A DNA stretch of 64,000 nt, taken from the NCBI RefSeq assembly GCF_027620315.1, contig NZ_JAPNNL010000016.1:1-64000 (forward strand), given 5' to 3'. Under the pieces are notes generated by a model. The model worked only from the letters and a program-made list of their open reading frames with translations, was not told the origin of the DNA and searched no databases. Made by a program: the position numbers and the translations under genes. Shown here piece by piece: positions 47,481 to 55,631 of this stretch (positions are counted from its first letter, which is position 1; the number at the start of each line of letters is the position of its first letter). Source of the stretch: Nonomuraea corallina. Lineage in GTDB: Bacteria > Actinomycetota > Actinomycetes > Streptosporangiales > Streptosporangiaceae.

Positions 47481-49919
47481 GTGCTTACGCTGCTTGTCCG
47501 CCTGGTGGGCTCGATGCGCTTCCGTAACGCGAGCGTCCGCTCCAAAGTCACGGCCCTGATCGTGTCGCTCACCCTGCTGTGGGCGTTCGCCGCCTGGGTG
47601 ACGCTGCGTGAGGGCGTCAACCTGCTCGGAGCGGCCACCATCGACGCCCAGCTGGTCGAGCCGAGCGAGCCGCTCCTCGTCGAGCTGCAGCGGGAGCGCC
47701 GTCAGACCGCCACCCGGCTGGGCAGCGGGGCCAGGGGCGCCGACAAGGCGCTGCGGGACCAGCGGGCGCGCACCGACGCGGCGCGGGCCGAGTTCGCGGC
47801 CTCCCTCGACAGCACCGCCCTGTCCGTGGCGGCCGACGACGCGCTGATGGATCACGTCCGGATCGTCCGGGGCGAGCTCGCCGAGCTGGACACGGCCAGG
47901 AAGTCGATCGACACCGGACGGGCCGGCTCCATGCGGGCCGCCGCCGCCCCGTACAACGACATCATCGACTCCCTCTACCGGATGTACGACTCGGTGGCGG
48001 CGTTCGACGACAAGGAGATCGCCAAGGACGGGCGGACCCTGTCGGAGATCTCCCGTTCCCGCGAGTGGCTGGCGCGCGAGGACGCGCTCCTGGCCGGCGT
48101 CTTCGCCAGGGGCGACTTCATCGGGGACGAACACCCCGAGTTCGTCTCCACCGCGGGCGTCTTCCGCCACACGCTGGCCGAGGCCATGTCCAAGCTCCCG
48201 GACGAGGACAGGAAGTCCTTCGACGCGTGGGCGAAGAGCGCGGCCGCCACCCGGATGCAGGCCATGGAGCAGCGGCTCGTCCAGCACCGGGCGGGACCGC
48301 TGCCGGTGGACGCCGAGGAGTGGCGCAAGACGGCCGAGGCGACGCTGGCCGACATGCAGCGGACCACGCTCGCGGCCGGCGACCGGCTGGCGGAGCGGAT
48401 CGTCCCGGTCGCCGTGGGTGTCGTCGCCCGCCTCGCCCTGGCCGGCGGCCTCGGCCTGGTGGCCGTCATCGCCTCGATCGTGCTGTCGATCACCACGACC
48501 CGCCACCTGCTCGCCCAGCTCAGGAAGCTGCGCGACGCCGCACACGAGCTGTCCGACGAGCGGCTGCCGAAGGTGGTGGAGCGGATCGGCCACGGCGAGG
48601 TGGTGGACGTCTCCAAGGAGGTGCCCGACCTCGACTTCGGCGACGACGAGATCGGCCAGGTGGGCCAGGCGTTCAACGCCGTGCAGCACACCGCGCTCAG
48701 CGTCGCCGCCGAGCAGGCCGAGCTGCGCCGCAGCATCCGCGACATCCTGCTCAGCCTGGCCCGCAGGACGCAGGGCCTGGTGCACCGGCAGCTCACCGTG
48801 CTGGACGTGATGGAGCGCCGCGAGACCGACCCGGAGGAGCTGAAGGAGCTGTTCCGGCTGGACCACCTGGCCATCCGCATGCGCCGCAACGCCGAGAACC
48901 TCATCGTGCTGTCCGGCTCCTCCCCCGCCCGCACGTGGCGGCGCTCGGTGCCGATGCTGGACGTGGTGCGCGGCGCGCTGGCCGAGGTGGAGGACTACAC
49001 GCGGGTGACGATCATGCCGCTGGGTGACGTGGTGCTGGTCGGCCGCGCCGTCGGCGACGTCATCCACCTGCTGGCCGAGCTGATCGAGAACGCCGCCTCG
49101 TTCTCCCCGCCGTACACCTCGGTGCAGGTCAGCGGGCAGCTCGTGGCCAACGGGTACGTGATCGAGATCGAGGACCGCGGCCTCGGCATGAAGCCGGAGG
49201 ACCTGGCCGCCGCCAACGCGCGCATCGCCGACCCGCCCGAGTTCCGCATCACCGGCACCGCCCGCCTGGGCCTGTACGTGGTCAGCCAGCTCGCCAGGCG
49301 GCACGACATCCAGGTCCGGCTCAAGGCCTCCCCGTACGGGGGGACGACCGTCGTGGTGCTGCTCCCGCAGGACCTCGTCGAGGTCGGCACCGATCCGCTG
49401 CCGCACCAGGGCGAGGCGCCGCCGGTGCTGCCGCGCAGGGCGGTCGCGGTGGCCGAGCGCGCGCCGGCGGCGCACAACGTCCGCCAGCTCAAGGTCGCCT
49501 CCGAGCCCTCCCGGCAGCAGCCCCTGCCCCGCCCCTTCCAGGACGAGCCCTTCGAGTCCCCGAAGCAGCCCCCCAGCCGGCCCCCGAACCAGCCCCCGAA
49601 CCAGCCCCCGACCCGGGACCCGAACCATCAGCCGGCTCCGCGCGCCGTGCCGGCGCCGACCGGCGAGTCCGAGGAGACCGTGGAGCCGAAGAAGACCGAA
49701 TTCACCCCCGGCGGCCTGCCCCTGCGAGTCCCGCAGGCCAACCTGGCCCCTGCCCTGCGCGAGGAAGGCCCGGGCACGCCGGACGACACCGAGGAGGACG
49801 ATGACATCCGTTCGCCGGAGGAGATCCGCGCGATGATGGGATCCCTGCAGTCGGGCACCCGCCTGGGCAGGTCCGAAGCCGCCAAGATGATGGGCGAACA
49901 GCCGGGGGGTGACACGTGA
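47481..49919 (+). CDS. cvnA: Conservon sensor kinase CvnA (nitrate-sensor-like)
   Basis: 812 aa if starting at GTG 47481; an ATG at 47514 is also possible. A membrane helix ALIVSLTLLWAFAAWVTL is followed by a long extracytoplasmic helical sensor (about 40-300, NIT-like: VELQRERRQTATRLGSGARG), a second helix LALAGGLGLVAVIASIVLSI, a HAMP-like linker, a helical region and an HATPase_c domain (LLAELIENAASFSPPYT; IEIEDRGLGM). The C terminus is a Pro/Gln-rich tail with PPNQ repeats. There is no standard phospho-His box, as usual in CvnA proteins. It is the first gene of a four-gene conservon, overlapping cvnB by 4 bp. Confidence 0.9.
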   Translation: MLTLLVRLVGSMRFRNASVRSKVTALIVSLTLLWAFAAWVTLREGVNLLGAATIDAQLVEPSEPLLVELQRERRQTATRLGSGARGADKALRDQRARTDAARAEFAASLDSTALSVAADDALMDHVRIVRGELAELDTARKSIDTGRAGSMRAAAAPYNDIIDSLYRMYDSVAAFDDKEIAKDGRTLSEISRSREWLAREDALLAGVFARGDFIGDEHPEFVSTAGVFRHTLAEAMSKLPDEDRKSFDAWAKSAAATRMQAMEQRLVQHRAGPLPVDAEEWRKTAEATLADMQRTTLAAGDRLAERIVPVAVGVVARLALAGGLGLVAVIASIVLSITTTRHLLAQLRKLRDAAHELSDERLPKVVERIGHGEVVDVSKEVPDLDFGDDEIGQVGQAFNAVQHTALSVAAEQAELRRSIRDILLSLARRTQGLVHRQLTVLDVMERRETDPEELKELFRLDHLAIRMRRNAENLIVLSGSSPARTWRRSVPMLDVVRGALAEVEDYTRVTIMPLGDVVLVGRAVGDVIHLLAELIENAASFSPPYTSVQVSGQLVANGYVIEIEDRGLGMKPEDLAAANARIADPPEFRITGTARLGLYVVSQLARRHDIQVRLKASPYGGTTVVVLLPQDLVEVGTDPLPHQGEAPPVLPRRAVAVAERAPAAHNVRQLKVASEPSRQQPLPRPFQDEPFESPKQPPSRPPNQPPNQPPTRDPNHQPAPRAVPAPTGESEETVEPKKTEFTPGGLPLRVPQANLAPALREEGPGTPDDTEEDDDIRSPEEIRAMMGSLQSGTRLGRSEAAKMMGEQPGGDT

Positions 49920-50326
49920 CCCCCAGCGCGGGCACCGACCTCAACTGGCTGCTCGACGACCTGGTCGGGCGAATCGGCGACGTGGAGCACGCCATCGTGC
50001 TGTCGTCCGACGGGCTGCTGATGGCCTCGTCCGCCGGGCTGGTGCGCACCGACGGCGAGCACCTGTCGGCGGTGGCCTCCGGGCTGCAGAGCCTGGCCAA
50101 AGGCGTCTCCGAGCACGTGAAGGGCGGCGCCGTCAAACAGACGGTGGTGGAGTGGAAGTCGCAGTTCCTCATCGTCACCACGGCCGGCGAGCGGGCCTGC
50201 CTGGCGGTGCTCTGCGGGCAGCAGGCCGACATCGGGCTCGTCGCCTACGAGATGGCCATGATGGTCGCCCGGGTCGGCCAGTACCTCACCTCGGGCGCGC
50301 GGTCAGAGGCGGGGAGCGAACGGTGA
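49916..50326 (+). CDS. cvnB: Roadblock/LC7 domain protein CvnB
   Basis: 136 aa: NWLLDDLVGRIGDVEHAIVLSSDGLLMASSAGL, HLSAVASGLQSLAKGVSEHV, FLIVTTAGERACLAVLC and VAYEMAMMVARVGQYLTSG, the roadblock/LC7 fold. In conservons this protein is thought to modulate the small GTPase CvnD, in a complex resembling eukaryotic G-protein signalling. It starts at GTG 49916 overlapping the cvnA stop and overlaps cvnC by 4 bp. Confidence 0.93.
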   Translation: MTPSAGTDLNWLLDDLVGRIGDVEHAIVLSSDGLLMASSAGLVRTDGEHLSAVASGLQSLAKGVSEHVKGGAVKQTVVEWKSQFLIVTTAGERACLAVLCGQQADIGLVAYEMAMMVARVGQYLTSGARSEAGSER

Positions 50327-50700
50327 ACACCACCGACGGCCCCACGGACGAACACTGGATCGATCCCGAGATCATCCGCCCGTACGTGGTGACGCGCGGC
50401 CGGACCGCGCCCACCCGGGGCAGGTTCGACCTCATCTCGATGGCGCTCGCGATCGGCCCGCCGCCGGGCCCGGACGCGGGGCTGGATCCCGAGCACCTGT
50501 CGATCCTGCGGCTCTGCCGCGAGCCCAAATCCGTGGCGGAGATCGCCGCCCATCTGAACCTGCCCGCGGGCACCATCCGCGTGCTGCTCGGCGACCTGTT
50601 CGACAGGGAGCTCGTCTCGGCTCAGGAACCGCAATCCGAGGTGGACATGCGTGACGTGAAGATGTACAGGGCGGTGCTCGATGGCCTTCGATCGCTCTGA
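50323..50700 (+). CDS. cvnC: DUF742 protein CvnC
   Basis: 125 aa from GTG 50323. DPEIIRPYVVTRGRTAPTRG, LDPEHLSILRLCREPKSVAEIAAHLNLPAGTIRVLLGDLFDRELV are the DUF742 signature with a winged-helix-like part. It is the third conservon component; biochemical role is unknown. Its 3' end overlaps the start of cvnD by 20 bp. Confidence 0.93.
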   Translation: MNTTDGPTDEHWIDPEIIRPYVVTRGRTAPTRGRFDLISMALAIGPPPGPDAGLDPEHLSILRLCREPKSVAEIAAHLNLPAGTIRVLLGDLFDRELVSAQEPQSEVDMRDVKMYRAVLDGLRSL

Positions 50701-51265
50701 GCGGCCTCGCCTCCCGCGAGCCATCAAGATCCTCGTCGCCGGCGGCTTCGGCGCGGGCAAGACCACCCTGGTCGGCGCGGTGTCCGAGACCCGGCCGCTG
50801 CGCACCGAGGAGGTCCTCACCGACCGCAGCGTCGGCGTGGACGACCTGTCCAACGTCGAGGCCAAGCGGACCACGACCGTGGCGATGGACTTCGGGCGCA
50901 TCACGCTCAACGACGAGTACGTGCTCTACCTGTTCGGCACGCCCGGACAGGAACGGTTCTGGTTCGTCTGGGACGAGCTGGCGGAGGGGGCGCTGGGCGC
51001 GGTCATCCTGGCCGACACCCGGCGGCTGGCCGACTGCTTCCCCTCGGTCGACTACTTCGAGCGGCGCGGCACGCCGTTCGTGGTCGCGGTCAACTGCTTC
51101 GAGGGGGCGCCCTCGTACGAGCTGGCCGAGGTGCGGCTGGCGCTGCAGCTCAACCCGGAGATCCCGATCGTCATGTGCGACGCGCGCAAGCGCGACTCCA
51201 GCCGCGAGGTGCTGATCACCCTGGTCAAGCACTCGGCCCGGCTGCGGGCCGAGCCGGTGGGCTGA
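50681..51265 (+). CDS. cvnD: Conservon small GTPase CvnD
   Basis: 194 aa. The P loop is VAGGFGAGKTTLVGAVSE, followed by TTTVAMDFGRI (switch I/G2 region), LFGTPGQERFWFVWDEL (G3 DxxG-like, here GTPG) and VVAVNCFEG in place of NKxD, as is typical of this MglA/Arf-like bacterial family. It should act as the GTP switch of the complex at the membrane kinase CvnA. The operon ends at a strong bidirectional hairpin. Confidence 0.93.
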   Translation: MAFDRSERPRLPRAIKILVAGGFGAGKTTLVGAVSETRPLRTEEVLTDRSVGVDDLSNVEAKRTTTVAMDFGRITLNDEYVLYLFGTPGQERFWFVWDELAEGALGAVILADTRRLADCFPSVDYFERRGTPFVVAVNCFEGAPSYELAEVRLALQLNPEIPIVMCDARKRDSSREVLITLVKHSARLRAEPVG

Positions 51266-51270
51266 CGCGT

Positions 51271-51300
51271 ACGGCGGGCCCGGAGCGCCGGGCCCGCCGT
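51271..51300. terminator. Bidirectional hairpin terminator
   Basis: A perfect 13-bp stem (ACGGCGGGCCCGG, 51271-51283, with 51288-51300) and a 4-base loop AGCG, placed between the convergent cvnD and symporter genes. Confidence 0.8.
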
Positions 51301-51321
51301 GCGGGTTCAGGGTTTCGGCCT

Positions 51322-52941
51322 TCAGTGCTTGGCGGCCTTCTCCGCGCCGACGCCGGTGAGCGAGCGGACCTCGATCTCGGCGTACTTGGCGGCGTTGTAC
51401 TCCTTGCTCATGATCGTGCCGAGGTAGCCGCACAGGAAGCCGAACGGGATCGAGACGATGCCCGGGTTGCTGAGCGGGAACCACGCGAAGTCGAGGTCCT
51501 TGAACAGGGACGTCGCGCTGCCGGAGACGACCGGCGAGAAGACGACCAGCAGCAGGGCGGACAGCAGGCCGCCGTAGATGGCGCTGACCGCGCCCGAGGT
51601 GTTGAACCTCCGCCAGAACAGGCTGTAGAGGATCGCCGGCAGGTTGCCCGAGGCGGCCACGGCGAAGGCCAGGGCCACCAGGAAGGCGACGTTCTGGCTC
51701 TGCGCGAGGATGCTCAGGCCGATCGCGATCGCTCCGATGACCAGCGCGGAGATCCGCGCCACCACGACCTCCTGCCGCTCGCTGGCCTGGCCGCGCCGGA
51801 AGACGTGCGCGTACAGGTCGTGCGCGAAGCTGGAGGAGGAGGCGAGTGTCAGGCCCGCCACCACCGCGAGGATCGTGGCGAAGGCGACGGCGCCGATGAA
51901 GGCCAGCAGGACCGTGCCGCCCACCGAGCCGAAGATCTCCTCACCGATCCGCAGGGCGAGCAGCGGCGCCGCCGTGTTGCCGCCCGGGTCCTGGGCGACG
52001 ATCTCCTCCCGGCCGACGATGGCGCCGGCGCCGAAGCCGAGCACGAGCGTCAGCAGGTAGAAGGTGCCGATGATGCCGATGCCCCAGATCACGGACTTGC
52101 GGGCGTCCTTGGCGGTCGGGACGGTGTAGAAGCGGATGAGGATGTGCGGCAGGCCGGCGGTGCCGAGCACCAGCGCGAGGCCGAGGCTGATCAGGTCGAT
52201 CTTGCCGGCCAGGCCCTGCGCCTCGGTGCCGTACTTCAGGCCGGGGATGAGGTACTGGCCGGGGTTGCCCGCGGGGCCGCTGGTCGCGGCCGCCTGGCCG
52301 AGCAGCGCCGACAGGTTGAAGCCGAACTGGGCGAGCACCAACACCGTCACCAGGCCCGCGCCGGTCATGAGCAGCACGGCCTTGACGATCTGGACCCAGG
52401 TGGTGCCCTTCATGCCGCCGAAGACCACGTACACGATCATGAGGGCGCCGACGGCGATGATCGTCCAGGCCTTGCCCGCCGGGGAGGTGACGCCGAGCAG
52501 CAGGCCGACCAGGGCGCCGGCGCCGACCATCTGGGCCAGCAGGTAGAAGATGCTCACCACGATGGTGGAGGTGCCCGCGGCGGTACGGACCGGGCGCGGG
52601 CTCATCCGGAAGGCGAGCACGTCGGCCATGGTGAACTTGCCGGAGTTCCGCATCAGCTCGGCCACCAGCAGCAGCGCCACCAGCCACGCCACCAGGAAGC
52701 CGATCGAGTACAGGAAGCCGTCGTAGCCGGACAGCGCGATGATGCCCGCGATGCCCAGGAAGGAGGCGGCGGACATGTAGTCGCCGCCGATGGCCAGGCC
52801 GTTCTGCACCCCGCTGAAGGACCGGCCGCCGGCGTAGTAGTCGGCGGCCGTCTTGGTCTGGCGGCTGGCCCAGACCGTGATGCCGAGGGTGGCCGCGACG
52901 AAGGCCAGGAAGAGGATCGTGGACAGGGTGGTCGAGCTCAC
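51322..52941 (-). CDS. Sodium:solute symporter, acetate permease (ActP/MctC-like)
   Basis: 539 aa from GTG 52941. About 13 membrane helices of the SSS fold: ILFLAFVAATLGITVWASRQT, LAIGGDYMSAASFLGIAGII, FLYSIGFLVAWLVALLLVAELM, SLGLALVLGTAGLPHILIRFYTVP and AFIGAVAFATILAVVAGLTLASSSSFAHDLY. AGGRSFSGVQNGLAIGGDYMSA is typical of acetate/monocarboxylate permeases. Substrate prediction (acetate, pyruvate) follows family. It is coupled to the DUF485 gene upstream by a 4-bp overlap, the same order as yjcH-actP in E. coli. Confidence 0.88.
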   Translation of the reverse strand: MSSTTLSTILFLAFVAATLGITVWASRQTKTAADYYAGGRSFSGVQNGLAIGGDYMSAASFLGIAGIIALSGYDGFLYSIGFLVAWLVALLLVAELMRNSGKFTMADVLAFRMSPRPVRTAAGTSTIVVSIFYLLAQMVGAGALVGLLLGVTSPAGKAWTIIAVGALMIVYVVFGGMKGTTWVQIVKAVLLMTGAGLVTVLVLAQFGFNLSALLGQAAATSGPAGNPGQYLIPGLKYGTEAQGLAGKIDLISLGLALVLGTAGLPHILIRFYTVPTAKDARKSVIWGIGIIGTFYLLTLVLGFGAGAIVGREEIVAQDPGGNTAAPLLALRIGEEIFGSVGGTVLLAFIGAVAFATILAVVAGLTLASSSSFAHDLYAHVFRRGQASERQEVVVARISALVIGAIAIGLSILAQSQNVAFLVALAFAVAASGNLPAILYSLFWRRFNTSGAVSAIYGGLLSALLLVVFSPVVSGSATSLFKDLDFAWFPLSNPGIVSIPFGFLCGYLGTIMSKEYNAAKYAEIEVRSLTGVGAEKAAKH

Positions 52942-53267
52942 GGGGTCTTCTCCTCCACCTCGTGCCGCAGCTTGTCGGCGATCGGGTCGAGCTTCTTGTC
53001 GGCGTGGCGGGAGTAGGCCCACGCGATCCAGAAGGTGGACACGAACTGGAGCAGACCCAGGACCAGCCCGACGTTGATGTCACCGATCAGCTTGATCCCC
53101 ATGAAGTCGCGCGCCCAGCCGGACAGCACCACGTACAGGAGGTACCAGGCCAGGAACGCCACCGTCATCGGGAACGTCCACCGCCGGAAACGCCGCTTCA
53201 GCTCTTGGAACTCACTGCTCTGTTGCACCTCTTCATAGACGGACGCGTCATGTTCTCTAGTGGTCAC
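52938..53267 (-). CDS. DUF485 small membrane protein
   Basis: 109 aa from GTG 53267, preceded by GGAGGTCTC; longer frames upstream lack support. Two membrane helices (FPMTVAFLAWYLLYVVLSGWA; INVGLVLGLLQFVSTFWIAWAYS) follow a cytosolic head, EVQQSSEFQELKRRFRRW. This is the YjcH/DUF485 family that accompanies acetate symporters. Its stop overlaps the symporter start, implying stoichiometric expression and probable complex formation. Confidence 0.9.
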   Translation of the reverse strand: MTTREHDASVYEEVQQSSEFQELKRRFRRWTFPMTVAFLAWYLLYVVLSGWARDFMGIKLIGDINVGLVLGLLQFVSTFWIAWAYSRHADKKLDPIADKLRHEVEEKTP

Positions 53268-53435
53268 GAGACCTCCACTGTGATGCGGATCACGCACACG
53301 GTAAGAGCGGTACGTACCCGCCGTGGAGTGCTCATGCGGCGCGCATCGCCGAGCCGCCGACGAGCGGCGTTCAGCTGGAGGGCCGTTGCGGTGAATGGTC
53401 AATCCAGCGCGACGAACGGTAGATCGACCGCCGGG

Positions 53436-54590
53436 TCAGGCCACCCGGGCGAGCGCGCCGGCGAGGTCCTCGATCAGCGTCGCGGCCGGTTCGAGGCCGA
53501 CCGACAGGCGCACCAGCCCCACCGGGACGCCCATGGTCGCCCGCACGCTCTCCTCGACGGACAGCGCGGGCGCGTTGACCAGGCTCTCGAACCCGCCCCA
53601 GGACACGCCGACGCGGAAGTGACGCAGCTCGTCCACGACGGCCGCGACCTCCTCGCGCGACTCGGTGTCCAGCTCGAAGCTGAACAGGCTGGAGAAGCCC
53701 GACATCTGGCCCTTCGCCACCCGGTGACCGGGATGCGAGGGCAGCCCCGGGTGATTGACCCGCCGGACCGCCGGGTGGCCCTCCAGGAACGCCGCCACCG
53801 CCAGGCCCCGCTCCTGGTGGGCGGCCATCCGCACCGGCAGCGTGCGCAGCCCTCTGATGACCTTGGCCGCGTCGTGCGGCGACATGGCGGCCCCGTAGAG
53901 TTGGTACTCGGTCAGGGCCAGCGGCCTGATCAGCCGCGAGGGGCCCGCGACGACCCCGCCCACCAGGTCGCTGTGGCCGCCCGCGTACTTCGACAGCGAG
54001 TGCACGACCAGGTCCACGCCCATGGTCAGCGGCTTCTGGAAGATCGGGGTGGACCAGGTGTTGTCCATCACGGTGACCAGGCCGCGCCCGGCCGCCCAGC
54101 GGGCGACGGCGGGGATGTCGAAGATCTCGTACCGCATGTACGAGGGAGACTCGAAATAGAGCAGGCGGGTGTTCTCCTTGACAGCGCTGTCACACGCGCC
54201 GAGATCGGCCACATGCGTGTGCGTCACGCCGAACTTCTCCAGATAACGCAGGAACTGGGTGGTCGGCCCGTACACCGCGCCCAGCACCAGCACGTGATCG
54301 CCCGCCGACACCAGCGAGGAGATCGTCGCGGAGATCGCGCCCATGCCGGAGGCGAAGCACTTGGCCCGCTCGGCCCGCTCCAGCGCGGCCAGCTTGCGCT
54401 GCGCCAGGTCGACGGTGGGGTTGGTGCCGCGCCAGTAGACGTACCGCTCGTCCTCGTTCCTGATCGCCTCGCCCAGCTCGGCCATGCCGGCGAAGGTGAA
54501 CAGGGAGTTCTCGAAGATCGGCGGGTTCACCGCGCCGAGGGCCCACGGCTCGTCCTCGCCGAGACGGCCGCAGATCCATGCATCGTCCAT
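53436..54590 (-). CDS. Cys/Met metabolism PLP-dependent enzyme (trans-sulfuration family)
   Basis: 384 aa. PPIFENSLFTFAG, YVYWRGTNPTVDLAQRKLAALE, FASGMGAISATISSLVSAGDHVL, VTVMDNTWSTPIFQKPL, VVHSLSKYAGGHSDLVGGVV (PLP-binding Lys) and the C-terminal SVGLEPAATLIEDLAGAL are typical of cystathionine gamma-synthase/beta-lyase relatives. YVYWRGTNPT differs from the common Y-x-R-x-x-NPT, placing it nearer the cystathionine beta-lyase branch. The exact reaction is not determined. It is a single gene. Confidence 0.85.
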   Translation of the reverse strand: MDDAWICGRLGEDEPWALGAVNPPIFENSLFTFAGMAELGEAIRNEDERYVYWRGTNPTVDLAQRKLAALERAERAKCFASGMGAISATISSLVSAGDHVLVLGAVYGPTTQFLRYLEKFGVTHTHVADLGACDSAVKENTRLLYFESPSYMRYEIFDIPAVARWAAGRGLVTVMDNTWSTPIFQKPLTMGVDLVVHSLSKYAGGHSDLVGGVVAGPSRLIRPLALTEYQLYGAAMSPHDAAKVIRGLRTLPVRMAAHQERGLAVAAFLEGHPAVRRVNHPGLPSHPGHRVAKGQMSGFSSLFSFELDTESREEVAAVVDELRHFRVGVSWGGFESLVNAPALSVEESVRATMGVPVGLVRLSVGLEPAATLIEDLAGALARVA

Positions 54591-54941
54591 GAGGGGACAC
54601 TATGACGACCCGCGCGACCGGCATCCTCCAGACGCTCCACGAACGTGGACTTCGAGGACCTCGCGCCAGCCGACGTGTTCAGCCCCGGCATCACCGTGGT
54701 CCGCTACGACGTCGGACGGCTCGCGGGTTCAGTGTGGCCTTGTACGGGACAGGGCGCGTGTCAGCTCCAGCAGAAACACCTCTTGGGTGAGGGCCTGGCC
54801 TGGGGCGGGTTCTACGTGCTCGCCGTCGGTGTCGTTCATCGCCCTGTCTCTGCCCACACGGCTTGGACGCGGGACTCCCGCACGCCTCCAGGCGATCACA
54901 CAGCGCGATCGCCAAACTCGAAGTGCGCTGGACGTGAAAGC
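54591..54941. other. Intergenic region, no supported gene
   Basis: 350 bp between the PLP enzyme start and the immunity-like gene end. A plus-strand stretch from 54645 translates to a plausible protein-like start (MDFEDLAPADVFSPGITVVRY) but degenerates within 35 codons. I could not link it to a family; it may be a decayed gene end. Confidence 0.4.
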
Positions 54942-55532
54942 TCACATCCAGGCGTCATCCGGGATTCGGTAGAGCGCCCGGGTCTCGGTGAGCCACACCT
55001 GGTCGATGAAGCGCCCGGTTATCCGGCCGACCAGGGTGAGAAAAGCGGACAGAGATCGCTTGTCTCCAGGAAACTCCAGTCCCGCCTGGTATTCGCCGAG
55101 CACTGATCCCGGCCTGGTCTCGCCGTCATGCATGGGGCCTATCGCCTCGACGAACGCACCGTCGCAGAAATGATCCAGATCGTGGAGCCCATCGACGTCG
55201 CGGTCGTACTCCACCCGGAAGACGCTGCGCCCTCCCCTGCTGAGCACGTGTTCTTCGAGATAGCTCCCACTGATACTGAGGACGTGCGTCCAGCCGGGGC
55301 TGTGCGGGCCGATCCAGACGATCTCATGCTCAGAGTAGGGCTCGTACCAGCGCATGGCCGTGTCCAAGTCGCAGTCCAGCCGAGATTCCGGATCTGCCCT
55401 GAGTTGCAGGGCGACCTCCTCGGGGTCATCGTTCTGCACCCACAGCCCGGAAAAGCGCGTAGTGAAACCGCGCGCCGTCAGCAGACTCCATTGGTCCAAG
55501 AGGGGAAACGCGTTTCTCATTCCGCCGTTCAT
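54942..55532 (-). CDS. Hypothetical protein, possible immunity protein (DUF6461-like)
   Basis: 196 aa from ATG 55532. It is acidic and soluble: WSLLTARGFTTRFSGLWVQNDDPEEVALQL, VWIGPHSPGWTHVLSISG, VFRVEYDRDVDGLHDLDHF and LTLVGRITGRFIDQVWLTE. The pattern resembles small SUKH/DUF6461-like proteins found downstream of polymorphic toxins. It lies directly behind the remnant of a secreted toxin ending in a NucA/NucB-like nuclease tail, on the same strand, which is where a cognate immunity gene would sit. The immunity role is inference from position. Confidence 0.5.
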   Translation of the reverse strand: MNGGMRNAFPLLDQWSLLTARGFTTRFSGLWVQNDDPEEVALQLRADPESRLDCDLDTAMRWYEPYSEHEIVWIGPHSPGWTHVLSISGSYLEEHVLSRGGRSVFRVEYDRDVDGLHDLDHFCDGAFVEAIGPMHDGETRPGSVLGEYQAGLEFPGDKRSLSAFLTLVGRITGRFIDQVWLTETRALYRIPDDAWM

Positions 55533-55631
55533 ATCTTCCCTATTCAGCACCTCTGGCCCCACCAGGAAAGCGGCAGGGGCCGGGTGCGGCCTGACACGAC
55601 CCGCACCCGGCAGCGAACGCTTACATTCCGA

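Noticed and set aside
54645-55106. Plus-strand frame starting MDFEDLAPADVF.
   Set aside because: Only the first ~35 codons look protein-like; the rest is antisense to the immunity-like gene and has no recognisable domain.
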